Below, in pieces: positions 33,569 to 45,007 of a stretch of 64,000 bases of DNA (position 1 is the stretch's first letter; every line of letters begins with the position of its first letter). Made by a program: the position numbers and the translations under genes. Source of the stretch: Gigaspora margarita (taxonomy: Eukaryota > Glomeromycota > Glomeromycetes > Diversisporales > Gigasporaceae); assembly GCA_009809945.1 (NCBI GenBank), contig WTPW01000860.1, positions 225,230 to 289,229 of the forward strand. Reading direction: 5' to 3'. Under the pieces are notes generated by a model. It did not search any database. It had not been told where the DNA came from and saw only the letters and a program-made list of their open reading frames with translations.

Positions 33569-34051
33569 TTGCAGGACACATTTGTAGCAGGGTTGATATG
33601 GATGCTGTAGAGAATAATTAGAATAGAAAGAATCACCAACTCTTTGTCTGTTATTTGTCATGGTAGCAGTATTGTTGACTAATGTCAATACTAAAAGTCG
33701 ATTAGTAATAAAAAAAAATCAAAAAACTACTTATCTTAAATATTAATCTGTGTAACTGGTATTACTGCAGTTATATTTGCAATACTGGTATTACGTAGAT
33801 GATTTATTATATTTTATGTATTATAAATACGTATTCCTTTTATTAATCTAACCTATAAAATTTAACAGGCCTATTGGGTACTCGTGGGCTTTTTTGTAAA
33901 GCCTGACCCAACCTGGTATTTTAGCGGGCTTAGCCTGAACCTGGACTATGATAATTACGGGCCTAAAAATATGGGCCCGACCCAGACTTTTGCAGTACCG
34001 GGTCAGGCCTGGGCCTGGTTAGCCCGCCCGATTCTGGACCCTACGTCAGAC

Positions 34052-36039
34052 TAGATCAGTGCTTGGCCCTAGTTGTTAGCAGGTTCTATAGCAAAAATTA
34101 TCAGCTGGGCATTTTTTACTTAATGAACTGATATGATTTATTAGTAAAATTTTTTATGATCTTGGGGCAAAATTGTTCACTCTGATCTAGCTGACTATGA
34201 TTCCGATGCACTCTGACGTATTCTGACTGGAATTTTGTGAACCCCCTGTATGAATTGTTTAAATTACGAAATTGCCTGATTTTTATGATTTTTAATTAAT
34301 AAATATTAGGGTTAGGGCTGGAACCTGTAAAATTTTAGATATAAATTTTTCATAAAAAAATCTAAAATTTCAAATATTAACTAAAAATTTCTAAAATTAT
34401 TATTTTTAGAGAATTTATATCTAAAATTATCAAATTTAACTAAAATCTTCTAAAAATTTTCATATTACAATATAGTTTGTGGTACGTAGAAATGAGACTG
34501 CACATGCGGAATATTTTGGAATTTCAGAATATTTAGAATTTCCAATTCTGGCCCGCACTAGCAACAAACTACCATAGTGCAAACCTGTGCAGTAGATTTA
34601 GAAGATCTTTGATTTGACTATCTCTAGTGATACAGGTTTTATTTTTAATAAAAATTTTATGCAAACTTATTTAAGAAATACAGCATCTGACTAGTTTGTA
34701 CTGAATATTGATACCATGATCTAGAGATGTGACTAGTGCAATTTGATTTCTAATTATTTTATATTGCATTAAATCAGATTACAAGCTTTGTTCTTATAGT
34801 ACATTCTTCAAAAGAATGAATTTATAAAATTTTCTAAATTAAATCAAAATTTATCAAAATTTTATCAAATTTAAGTCAAAATTTATCTAAAATTTATTAA
34901 ATTAAATCAAAACTTATCTAAAATTTATTAAATTTAAACTAAATTTTGCCTAAATTTTTTGTAAAAAATTTGAATTTTTAAAACTAAAATTTTATGTGTC
35001 CCAGGGTTAGGGTCAGTGTAAGGTTAGAAATAAGTAGTTTTAGTAGTAGTTTTTATATAGTAAAATCACATTTCTAACACTTTATCTTAGTCAACCAAGA
35101 CCAGTTTAAATGACCATTTTTTATATATTTTGTGTTTTAGTCTGCATTAAAATTTTCCAAACACATGTAATGCAGCGCAGGACCAGTATGATCAGCCTAT
35201 GTAAACTCAAAAATAATTTTATTAGTTGTCACCTAAATATTTGTAGTTGGGGCTTAAAATATAAACTAAGTCGATGTTACAAACATCTGCTTAGCCTGCT
35301 TAGTCGATTAACGTTAAAATAACCATTCCATCGCCTAATGCTTAAAAATATCGCACAATTTGAACATTTTGAGCCATTCCGTTTTAATAATGCGTATCAT
35401 ACACAATGTGCATTATGCACACGTTGTACACGTATATTAAATTGTAACAATAAAAGTAAGCATGATTTGATCTAATTGTACATGTGTACGACCAAACAAA
35501 GACGTTAAAGCGCACAAATATATTATAATATATAAAATATTAAAACGCACGATTGATGTTAATTGACCATTAACTCTGAATTAGATTTATGGTGTTAAGA
35601 TAATAATTATCATAATTTTTAAGCAATAATTGCTGTACATTTCTATTAGTTAATTTTTTTAAAAAAATTGAAATTTAGATCTTAATTTTTAGATCCGGCC
35701 AGGTTATGAAATCCAAGAAATTAATTTTATATAGACTTATAAAACGCACCTATGGCGGTTTTGCGTTTACTTTATTATACGTTTTTATAGAGTTTTCTCA
35801 ATTTCATAAGTTTTGTATATAAAATTTTTAACTTAAATTTTTCATGTTAGGGTTAGTATTTAGAGTTAAAATTAAAGTTTGGGAAGGGGTTTTAGATGCG
35901 TAGAGCAATTTTACTTAGAGCACCACATACTAATAATTAGCCAGTTTTTGAGATAATGTCATTTAGGTAGAAAACACCATAGGTGGGTTTTAGTAAAAGT
36001 CTTTATTCTAAGTCCATATATCTGATTCTTGATTCTGGA
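34052..36039. other. AT-rich interval, nothing recognised
   Basis: AAATTTATCTAAAATTTATTAAAT words repeat at 34840-34980. Telomere-like TTAGGGTTAGGG occurs at 34306-34317 and again near 35005-35015. A 70-codon frame at 35110-35322 has no supporting features. Confidence 0.4.
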
Positions 36040-36047
36040 ACCCCTAC

Positions 36048-36523
36048 TAGGGATGGGTTCAGTCAGTTATGGTCAGTTTCGGTCAGTTATTATCGACTAT
36101 AGGCATATAACCGGCTAAGTGTGGTCGGTCATACCGGCTAATCACCGACTATAGTCGATCAATTATTTCATTATGCAAAGGTTCTTTGATCCTTTAACCT
36201 AAGTTGTAGAGCCGATCTTTCTGATTCTAATGGCGATTAGATCATCAAAATTGGTTCGTTGGTTCTTGAGATAATTGAGATTAAAGCAAGAAAATAAGGA
36301 TCGACAAATTTATGGTTACACAAAGAGTCATATTTTGTGTACAGTCGATCACGTATAGTATTTACGGGATCTTCCGCTTATCGGGCTGATCCGTGTCGAT
36401 CTGTTTTGAAATCTGGCATCGGCTATAATTTAGTCGGTCAGCTAAGCTGCTCTGACCGACTAGAATCAGTTACGGCTAATAGCCGGTCACAAACGGCTAT
36501 AACCGTAACCGTACCCATCCCTA
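36048..36523. mobile_element. hAT-type MITE, 476 bp, TSD ACCCCTAC
   Basis: Ends TAGGGATGGGTTC and the inverse of TAGGGATGGGTAC, with exact 8-bp duplications ACCCCTAC (36040-36047 and 36524-36531). Subterminal GGTCGGTCA/GGCTAATAGCCGG repeats occupy both sides and are inverted between ends. A 96-codon frame starting at 36337 crosses the right end and is not a gene. Confidence 0.9.
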
Positions 36524-37167
36524 ACCCCTACTTATTAAGGATTAGTTTAGAATTAAAATTTTCTGTAAAAAAAAAAATGCCGAATTGGGATCATCTAGAA
36601 CCGGGTAATTTTATAACTGGTACATGATTTTTAAATACCGTAAACTGCCGTATAAAAGATAGGGACGTTATCCTGTTCGTTGTGAGGGTGAGAATTGTAC
36701 CCTCCTTGTAAATATAGCGATTACGCACTACTAACACCAACTAAAACTACTCTAATTCAACCCCAATAATAGTAATAAGGCTTCGATCGAGGCATGGATG
36801 GACTTGGTCTGAGTAATTAGGGTCGAAATAGAGCTCTAGATTTGTCACGAGACTCTAATACGAGGTCACGGGATTTTTAGACTTAGATCGGGAGTTTATC
36901 CGTTTATAATAATACTGTAACAGTTTATTTTATTATCTATCGGGGGAATTACTAACAATAACACTTTCTACTCTAATTTCGAAGATTATTACTACAACAT
37001 CGAATTGAACTCTACTGAGTTCTTGCTTCTGAACTATGGAACTAACAAACTTATGGAACTTCGAAAAACTAACTTATCTTTTGTGGAGACAAAAGACATC
37101 GTATTTATACTTTTTACATGACTGCGATAATTCTACTCTCATACTTGTCCTAACAGGTTTACCAGAT

Positions 37168-37311
37168 TTGATATATCAAATATATTTGATATATTTGACA
37201 TATTTGATATCTTTGATATCTTTAATATCTTCGATATATTTAATATCTTAGATATATTTAATATCTTTGATATATTTAATATCTTTGATATATTTAATAT
37301 CGTAAATATAT
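37168..37311. repeat. 9-bp minisatellite TTTGATATC/TTTAATATA
   Basis: About 14-16 copies of a 9-bp unit (TTTGATATC, TTTGATATA, TTTAATATC). The period is a multiple of three, so a frame entering it stays open for about 90 bases (Leu/Ile/Ser/Tyr repeats). Confidence 0.85.
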
Positions 37312-37737
37312 CAGATCGTCAAATCGAGTCAGGAACAGGTAATTCGTTTACTATACTACAGTACTATTTCGGAGGGTAGGTACACTACATAAATCTTACT
37401 AAATATACATATTGGACTTACAATAGACAACTAAAAGTAGCAATTGGGATAGAATAATAATATAAACAGAAAACCGGGGTCACTTTTCCTTCTCACATCG
37501 TCCAAACTCAGTTAGGCCCTGTTTGTAACCGGAACCAGTTAAACTCGAGTTTTTGTGTCACATCATTTTAATTATTAAATTCAAAACTCATCGTGCTTAA
37601 CTTGAGTCGGAAATCGATTTATGAGTAAAAGTTTCTTGATTTGTAATTGACTGTTGTTTTTTTTTTTTTACTTTTTAATTAAAAGTTTATTATAGTGGCG
37701 TGATATGGCGATATAACTCCTTTAATTTAAAAGTTAA

Positions 37738-38385
37738 TTGCTATGCGTAATAATGACGAAATTGGACTATTTTTGTTTGTTTATTTATTTATTTGAACCT
37801 TGTACGATGAACGAAACAACTACACCTGAACAATTTGAACCTAGTGCGATGAATGAAAAAACTATACCCAAACAATTTGATAATACAATGGAATTTATCT
37901 CCTCTGTAAGTTCAACGTCTCAAGTATAGATGCTTGACGAAATTATTTTTGAATTGACGAATAGTTTCGTCATTTTGCGATTGTGCCAAAAATTTCATAT
38001 AAACACCAAGAAATTTTACTATAAATTTAGACAGCATATTCCTTAGAATAATATTCTAATTCAAAATTAATTTCGTCACTAATAATTATAGATCAAATAA
38101 TTTCGTCAAGAATTTCGTCATTTCGTCAGGTTTAATTTCGTCTACTAATAAAATCAATTTCGTCAAGCATCACTAGTCTCAAGTCGAATTTGAATCCAGT
38201 ATACTCAAAGAAATATCCAGACGGCACGGGACTATTTGGTTGTACAAGCCACAAGCGTCCCTAGCGAAGAAATGTTTTTTAAAGCAAAGAATATGATTAT
38301 CCCATTACGCAATCGATTATCCGAAGAGAATGCTAATGCAAGTCTTTGCTTAAAAACTTGGTATGAATCAGGTATTATTGATTGA
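37738..38385 (+). pseudogene. hAT transposase C-terminal remnant
   Basis: From about 38214 to the stop at 38383-38385 the frame reads VQATSVPSEEMFFKAKN, then IPLRNRLSEENANASLCLK and W. This is the pattern of the hAT C-terminal dimerisation domain, where SVPSE and the C-terminal LCLKxW are landmarks. RDYLVVQATS just upstream fits the same domain. The frame is split by a hAT MITE (37925-38175), and a further frameshift lies near 38220. The preceding frame (37738-37924), rich in Thr/Glu/Pro/Phe, may be the linker before the domain. The catalytic D-D-E core is not present. Confidence 0.7.
37925..38175. mobile_element. hAT-type MITE inside the transposase remnant, TSD GTCTCAAG
   Basis: Left end TATAGATGCTTGACGAAATT, right end the inverse of TAGTGATGCTTGACGAAATT. 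Exact 8-bp duplications GTCTCAAG lie at 37917-37924 and 38176-38183. The interior repeats AATTTCGTCA several times on both strands. Confidence 0.85.
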
Positions 38386-38889
38386 GTGGAAGGTCAATAA
38401 TTTTATAAAGAATAACTGCAATGAAATAAATATTGTAGTATTGTTTTTGTACTTAATAAATAGCGACAACTCATGTGTTTAATAAATAGCGATAGTAATA
38501 CGTAACATGTTTCGGATTAACATGTTTAGCAAGCATAATCATTAATAAATTGTATAAACAGAGTTTAAAATTCAGTTTATTGTATATGCTTCGAAACAGT
38601 GTTTAACGGGTTTTTGAGCACTAACCAACCGATTCAAGCAGGATAACATCCCTAATAAAGGACCCGGGCCTTTTACACCCATATTATACCTCGGGTCTAG
38701 TACATGATGGGAGTTTTTACATTAGAAGAAAATTTCAAAAAGCATGCATATTTTTTCATCCATAGTGGGCAGCCTAGATATTTTAAAAAAAACTGCATTT
38801 GGTTATTGTAGATTTTGAGATTCACACCCGTGTCTAGAACATAGGGTCTAATATCTGGGAGGGGGTCTTGTATACGCCAGTTTACGGTA

Positions 38890-39251
38890 ATTAATTTAGA
38901 GAAATTGCCTGACTTTAGACGATCCGTAAATTATTGAAGGTGAAGCAAATGATCTACATCCGATGTAAAACAAAATTTTGATAATAGTACATCTTTTTTG
39001 TTTATTTTAACATAAAAATGCTTTCTTAATAGATAAAATGTCATGATACGCATTTTTACTTAGAAAAAGGAGCTAGTTGTCATAGTAAAATTTTGTACTA
39101 CGGTATTACGATTTCTTTGTTAGCAGTTATTTATGTTACACGAAGATCGGAATTTTTATTGGTTCTTAGCTTAAATTTTATAGCTCATTTGCTTTGACAT
39201 AAGGGGGTAAATTGATCGTCGATGATGTGAAATGAGATGATCCCAAATTAG
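38890..39251. other. AT-rich interval, nothing recognised
   Basis: No gene, repeat or terminus visible. Confidence 0.5.
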
Positions 39252-39253
39252 TA

Positions 39254-39425
39254 CAGGTGACACTCATTGATATCAACCCATTTGGATTAGACAATTATGT
39301 TGATATATATGAGGGTTGATAACAAAGAGGTAAAATTTATATTGACTAGCTCGATTTTTTACAAGTTTAGGTTGATATTAACGAGGGTTGATATCAACGA
39401 AGTTGATATTAACGAGGGTCACCTG
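39254..39425. mobile_element. TA-flanked mariner-like MITE (CAGGTGAC ends)
   Basis: Ends CAGGTGACACTCATTGATAT and the inverse of CAGGTGACCCTCGTTAATAT, TA on both sides (39252-39253 and 39426-39427). Inside, GTTGATATYAACGAGG is repeated four to five times. 172 bp, non-coding, unrelated in sequence to the CAGTCAGACC family. Confidence 0.85.
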
Positions 39426-39427
39426 TA

Positions 39428-40770
39428 TCATATAATAAATTTAAAAGAAAATCAACGGAAAAAAAATCGATTACAGTATATATGATTTAATTATTCGTAA
39501 ACAATTGGTGGTCATTAAACCATGATTTAATTATCTTAAATCAAGATCAACTTGAATCTAATTCAAATTAATTTTGTCAAACCCCTGAATTTTTCTTTAT
39601 GCTTATCAACTATACTAATGTGAATAAATCAATTATTTGCAATTTTAATTACTAATTCTATTCAAATACATAAATTATTAAACAATCTTTATTATATAAA
39701 TAATTTAAAAGATGATTTAAAAATGTAGATTAATTAATAACCGTTTTATTTAGTTAGACTAGATTATCGAGAATAAAAGGTATGATATGATAGTAAAGAT
39801 ATATGTAAACCATGTATAAATTTAAATTCCAAATTTTAAATAGTGTAAAAAAACTGTCAGCACAAAGGACGAATATTTATTTTATATATACCGGTATATA
39901 AAACTATTAAGATTTTTAAAAATCGAAATCATTAAAAGCTTATAAATTTACAAAATATTACATCAATTGCATAATAAAATATACTATGTCAAATTCGAAA
40001 ATGACATAAATATAATACTGTAATACTGTTCGAGTTTTTCATTCATTTTTTGGTCAATAAGTGTTGATGCGTTGTGTGTTAGAAAGTGTTAAAAATTCAT
40101 TGTGCTTGTATTATTTTCTTCACAAAAATTAACAATAACTATGCAAAAAACATTCCTGTATAAAAAAATTTTTTTTTTTTTTTTTGTGTTAGAATCAATT
40201 TAAACAAGAGATCAATTAAGGTTTAGGATAAAATCCAAGTATTAGATAAATTATCAATATTTAACTCAAAAAATATTAAACTAATGCAAAAACATACGTA
40301 TTAATTATTACAGTATTTATTGGTTTAAATATCCAGCAAGAGTTTCAAAATTACGATAACACACATATACTGTAAGTATAAAATATAGGTAACAAATTTC
40401 TAACTAATTATAGATGGAGATTTATTCGTAACATACATTTTTGCTTCAATCTGTTCCTAGTACGTATATGATGAGCGTACGTGTATAAATGTATTTAACT
40501 TTTTTAATTTCCATTATGTTTCAATAAATTAAATGTCTAAGCTTCTTTCTAGAATTTCTTGCAATGCTACACGGATATACATCGCATAATTACAACAAAG
40601 TTCGTTAACTACAAAACTGCAATGATTATTAAGAATACAACAGTTACGTAGTAGAAATAAGTTATATTATCGATTTACAACCTGCAGATTTAATAATGCT
40701 AAACAGAAAATGAACAAATTTGGGGAAATAGATAATTAACAAAAAAAAAAACAGATAAATACATACTAAT
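39428..40770. other. AT-rich interval upstream of the subtilase gene
   Basis: No gene or repeat recognised. A T run at 40168-40185 is simple sequence. Confidence 0.45.
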
Positions 40771-41055
40771 TTCCAAAGTTGAAATTTTGGTTTTCATCTC
40801 CCAAACTTTTCTTCAAACTTTTCTTTTCCTTGCCCTTCCTGGGTTTGAAGATATTCAAAGTTGAAAGTTGGGGTTTTTTTTACTCACCACACCCTTTTTC
40901 AACTTTTCATCTCATCCTTTCCCTTCCTGGCTTTGAAAACATAAATATATTCACTAATTTCGATTCCATATCAATACCGAGCCTTATAGGCATATATTTA
41001 TATCCATTAATTTCAATTCCATATTTATCATTATTTCAATACTTTTTTTAAAAAA
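40771..41055 (+). promoter_or_regulatory. Putative 5' region of the subtilase gene
   Basis: Pyrimidine-rich sequence with two related copies of CCCTTCCTGGGTTTGAAGAT (40838 and about 40920), followed by AT-rich sequence up to the ATG at 41056. The start codon has an A-rich context (TTAAAAAAATGAAA), usual in AT-rich fungi. A 90-codon frame at 40779-41051 has no protein-like features. No TATA box can be assigned with confidence. Confidence 0.3.
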
Positions 41056-41927
41056 ATGAAAATTTTAAAAAATATAATATTTATTTCCGTATTAATTTAT
41101 TTGTTTGCCTCGGTTGAATCAGTGGTACAAAAATCAAAAAATGAGGATAATACAATTTCAGATTCAAGTAATTCACCTAAAAGTATATATAACATTATAC
41201 TTAAAAATATGGAATCAGTTCAAAGTACACATTATGATTGGTTAACAAATAAACAAAATAAATGTGTTAAAGAAAAATCTGAGCAAAGTATTAGTTCAAT
41301 TGATGATAAAAATTGTGTAAAAGATTTTTCATCTCAAGACGGTAGACTTAAAGGATATAGTGGTTGGTTTACTGAAGAATTTGTTAAAGAATTAAAGAAA
41401 AGAAATGATGTCGATATCGTGGAAAAAGATCAAATTATGTCAATTCAATACGTAGTTCCACGTGATATCCAAATTACACCAACTGAAGGTTTGGATCGCA
41501 TAGATCAAGCAAAATTTCCTTTAGATGGACAATATGCATTTCCTAATTCAGCAGGACAAGGTGTAAACATTTTTGTAGTGGGTACGTAAGTAACAATTCT
41601 TTTTAATTAAAAGTTTGCTTTTTTTTTTTTTTTTTNAATATCGATTAAAAAAAAAATTCCTTCCTTTTTGATATTTGATGATTGAATTCGCTTTAATAAA
41701 TTTGATTCATAAAATTAATTTAAAAAATATATATATGACGGTATTCGATCTTTAAAAAAGAAAAAAAAGAAAAAAAGTATTCGGATACCGAAAACCCCGG
41801 CGGGAATTTTTTCGAGATTTGATTTCTTTGTTGTGGAATTAAATAAATTTTCGTTTTTTTAAAATCGTAAAGTAAAAATCGCTTAAGCATGATTTGCGCA
41901 CACACATATAAAGAAAAAAAAGGGGGT

Positions 41928-41962
<35 letters not shown>

Positions 41963-42552
41963 TTTTTTTTTAATTTTTTTTTTTATTCTATTTTCGATTT
42001 TTTTTTATTTATTATTTGTTTTTCTAATTAAAAAATTTAATCATTAATTAGAAAAACTTTTTTTTTTTTTTTTCCAGCATGTCTCTCGGAGGACCACAGT
42101 CAGATGCAATGAATAAAGCAATCCAAGCTCTTACAAATGCTGGAGTCCATGTAGTTGTAGCAGCAGGAAACAATGGTCGTGATGCATGTCTATCATCACC
42201 ATCATCCGAACCATCAGCAATCACTGTCGGTGCCACAGAACTCACAAATGATAATATCACAAATTTCTCCAACTATGGAAAATGTGTTGATATTTTTGCA
42301 CCAGGTAGAAATGTTACAGGAGCGGATATTGGGAGTGATAATGCTACTAGCATGCATTCAGGAACTTCCCTAGCAGCACCATACGTCGCCGGTACACTTG
42401 CTCTTATAATAGCCAAAAGCGGTAAAAACCAAAGTCCAGCTCAAATGGCTATAACATTAGATAATTTGTCAACTAAAAATACAGTAAATTTCGGTGATCC
42501 AAATGTTCAAAATACTACTAAAAATAGCTTTTTACGCGTACCGGCTCCATAA
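41056..42552 (+). CDS. S8 (subtilisin/proteinase K-like) serine protease, catalytic core incomplete
   Basis: Two exons, 41056-41585 and 42078-42552, joined in frame through GTAAGT...CCAG give 334 residues. A hydrophobic signal peptide (1-22) is followed by an I9-type propeptide (about 45-140), as in secreted or vacuolar fungal subtilases. The catalytic domain begins near residue 147 (EGLDRIDQAKFPLDGQY). Exon 2 has MSLGG (178-182), the oxyanion Asn in AAGNN (208) and the catalytic Ser in GTSLAAP (274). The DTG motif reads GT at the exon end, and the block of roughly 90-100 residues with the HGTH histidine, expected between FVV and NMSLGG, is absent. Alternatively the first donor is GTACGT at 41582, splitting the Asp codon, and a middle exon was lost or mis-assembled: an N and long T runs lie in the gap. 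As read, it should be inactive. Codon use is AT-biased like the surroundings; only one host-type neighbour is known here, so context adds nothing. Confidence 0.75.
41586..42077 (+). other. Intron of the subtilase gene
   Basis: Starts GTAAGT, ends in a long T run and CCAG. At 492 bases it is long for a fungal intron. It contains one N (41635), two very long T tracts (41617-41634 and 41929-41990) and no sequence encoding the missing HGTH block on the plus strand. These tracts are places where an assembly could have lost an exon. Confidence 0.6.
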
Positions 42553-42584
42553 ATATTGTAATGTTTGAATGAAAAATATATAGA

Positions 42585-42590
42585 AATAAA
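42585..42590 (+). terminator. Candidate polyadenylation signal
   Basis: AATAAA 33 bases after the stop codon of the subtilase gene, a usual distance for a cleavage signal. Confidence 0.5.
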
Positions 42591-44324
42591 GAAATTTTTG
42601 ATATTCTCAATCGTCTTGTCGATAATAAACATATCAAACTTATAAATTTCGTAAAAAAGATTCATAGGAACAATAAATAAAAACAACCCTTTTCATATAG
42701 TATGTATTGTAATATTGTATGTCGGGAATCAATATGAGTTGATTCTAGATACATTTAAGATATACACTTAGGTTGAAATGAATTTTTAAATCTACTCAAA
42801 TCGTTAAAGAATTCTAAATCCAATTAACGTATATTCAATTTTAAAATTAAAAAAGTGGTAAATTCAATTTAAATATCAATACATTATAAAGCTTATATTA
42901 TAGTCTTACATTATAAGTTTACAAACCACAGTGTTGCAAACGTGCTATTGGGACGACCGTGGTCAATTTAAATCCCAAACTCGTTTTAAATCCAAAAAAC
43001 TAAATTTGTTTATTTGGGATATGTACATAGGATTGGGTTTTATATCTTGTTTGGATTGGGACAAGAGTTTGACTAGTATGGGCTCTATATCAAAAAGACT
43101 TTAACTAATCCAAATACTGTATAGTTAATACCCTAAAAAGTCCCAAAGTCCCAAATTAATTTGGTTTGGACGGCAACTATAATTGAATTTGAACTCGATT
43201 AAGATTATTAATGACGAATTGTTTTGCCGAATTGAATTGAAAAAATTTCGTCTCGTGCAAATTGCTCAATTCTTTAAACGAATGATTGTGAAATTACTGT
43301 ACCAGTAAATTAATATATATATATATATATTTATTAATAAATTTGTTAACATTTGAATTTAAGATACCGCATCCAAACAAACTTAGATAGGACATAATCG
43401 TTGTCTGTATTCCAAAATTTCGTAAACTAACCTAATTATCTTTAGCAGTTCAATAGTTGTATTTAATAAATCTTGAAGAATTTTATTACAGAAATCATAA
43501 TAACTTCATGTAATAAAATAAATGTTTTACGACGTCAATTAACAGTTGGCTATAGAGAAATTTAATAAGCTTTTCAAATGCATTGCGAGATAAAAATGTA
43601 TGTATATTTTTGTAACTCGATCATTTTAAAAAATTTACCGTATAGAGCGATTTGATGAATAAAAAATTCAATTTCGTTTTTTTTTTTACAAATTTATTTT
43701 TATTGATTTAAATTTTAAGTTAATTTCAAACCTACTTATTAAATGGAATTTGAATTCTCTAACCAACCGATCCAGTTTAGAGTTTCGTTAAAACACAAAT
43801 TGATTCGTTAAATCCATAAAAATTCGATTTCAATGTATAACAATAATAGTAACATTGAAACAAATATTTTTACATTTGTAGCTATTTGGACATGATAATT
43901 ATGAAGGAAAATGTACAAAAATTTCATGTTCGTGTACTTGAAGATGTGAAAATTTGATATCAAATATTTACATTTACGTATTGTACATTCATACTTATAA
44001 TTCAAAATTCATTATAATTTATTTTAAAAAAGGAATTTACACATCGGGACCCAAATTTGAAATAATTATGAATAAGGCCAACTTAGAAATATTTAGTTAT
44101 AAAGGTCTAATTTTGTTGTGCCATAATATTGTAACGATCATTTGCCTCACTCTATAACTATGAAATTGTGGTTAAAGAAATATATGCTATCAATTTTTAT
44201 TCATAATAAGCATTTATGTTATTTATTTAATATACTAGCTCCGCGTGTGTCATTACGTGCCACATTTTAATTATTACAAAAGATAGTTATTTAATATAAA
44301 ATGTTTCCAGTATATAATTAAGTA
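42591..44324. other. Intergenic AT-rich interval
   Basis: A patch at 42930-43180 holds repeated CCCAAA/TTTGGG words (GGATTGGGTTT, AAGTCCCAAAGTCCCAAA) and begins CAGTGTTGCAAACG, which looks like a decayed hAT-like end, but no duplication was found. No gene is visible; small overlapping frames at 43808-44157 are not convincing. Confidence 0.4.
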
Positions 44325-44589
44325 CAATTGCAAAACCGATCCTGTCAAAATCGATAACCTGTCAAATCTGATAAAGAATCAATCTACCAAGTCCGTTTCT
44401 GCTATATGAATCTAATAGTTTATAATGATTTCAAATCTGATAACCTCTCAATACTGATACAAAACTTGTCCACCATGCATACCGGATCGGGGAGGTTCAA
44501 CTGTAGCAGAAACGGACTTGGTAGATTGATTCTTTATCATATTTGACAGGTTATCGATTTTGACAAGATCGGTTTTGGGAGTTCAACTG
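44325..44589. mobile_element. TA-flanked palindromic MITE, 265 bp
   Basis: TA at 44323-44324 and 44590-44591. The left arm (AAAACCGATCCTGTCAAAAT, about 70 bp) is inverted on the right (ATTTTGACA..GATCGGTTTT). The right terminus GGAGTTCAACTG has a second copy, GGAGGTTCAACTGTA, near the centre (44491-44505), as if a similar element had inserted or rearranged inside. Confidence 0.7.
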
Positions 44590-44591
44590 TA

Positions 44592-45007
44592 TTAAAATTC
44601 CAAAATATTTTTATAATTTAATTACTTACTAATTCATTATCTTTGTGATGCCGATGCCGTCGTATTATATATAATACAGATCATGTGAGCTTAATACATT
44701 GTGACTGGTAACGGTCAAGCGTAATGTCCGAAAATATAATTTAACTAGCCAGTTTTTTAAACGATTTTCACCGGGCCCCGGATAATACTAGTAGATGTGG
44801 CGAGTTAATAGTAAATTTTAGAGAATTTTGTGAACTTTAAAATATTTAATTTTGTATATTTTAAGTCTTATATTTTTTAATTTTTAATTTATAATTTATA
44901 TATCTGGTTCGTTAATATTATATACACGAGAAATTGTAAATTATCGAAATTACGGGCATGGATATTATCTTAAATTTTGGCCCGAATTAAGGGTAAAATT
45001 TTATATA
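44592..45007. other. AT-rich interval, nothing recognised
   Basis: No gene or terminus visible. Confidence 0.45.

Larger units (their letters stand above)
28815..34043. mobile_element. hAT-type element, 5.2 kb nest, TSD CRTCAGAY
   Basis: Left end TAGGGTCTGGAATGGGCC, right end the inverse of TAGGGTCCAGAATCGGGC. The flanking 8-mers CATCAGAT and CGTCAGAC differ only by two transitions. Both ends carry GC-rich GGGCCAGG/GGGTCAGGCC repeats (28825-28940 and 33865-34030). It contains a complete hAT element (29646-32775) with a Harbinger-like element, a palindrome and two SINEs inside. No transposase is seen. Confidence 0.7.
36638..38887. mobile_element. TA-flanked element enclosing a hAT transposase remnant
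   Basis: CCGTAAACTGCCGTATA on the left is inverted on the right (TATACGCCAGTTTACGG, one mismatch), and TA stands outside both ends (36636-36637 and 38888-38889). The TA flanks suggest mariner-type insertion, whereas the broken protein inside is of hAT type. The transposase may belong to a different, older element captured here. Regions 36660-37160 and 38390-38880 show no frame I recognise. Confidence 0.5.

Noticed and set aside
36337..36627. 96-codon frame
   Set aside because: It crosses the right end and target duplication of a hAT MITE.
40779..41051. 90-codon frame just upstream of the subtilase
   Set aside because: Composition follows T-rich promoter-like DNA; no recognisable domain, and it ends right before the real ATG.
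42930..43180. Possible hAT element with CCCAAA repeats
   Set aside because: Only one end looks plausible and no 8-bp duplication was found.
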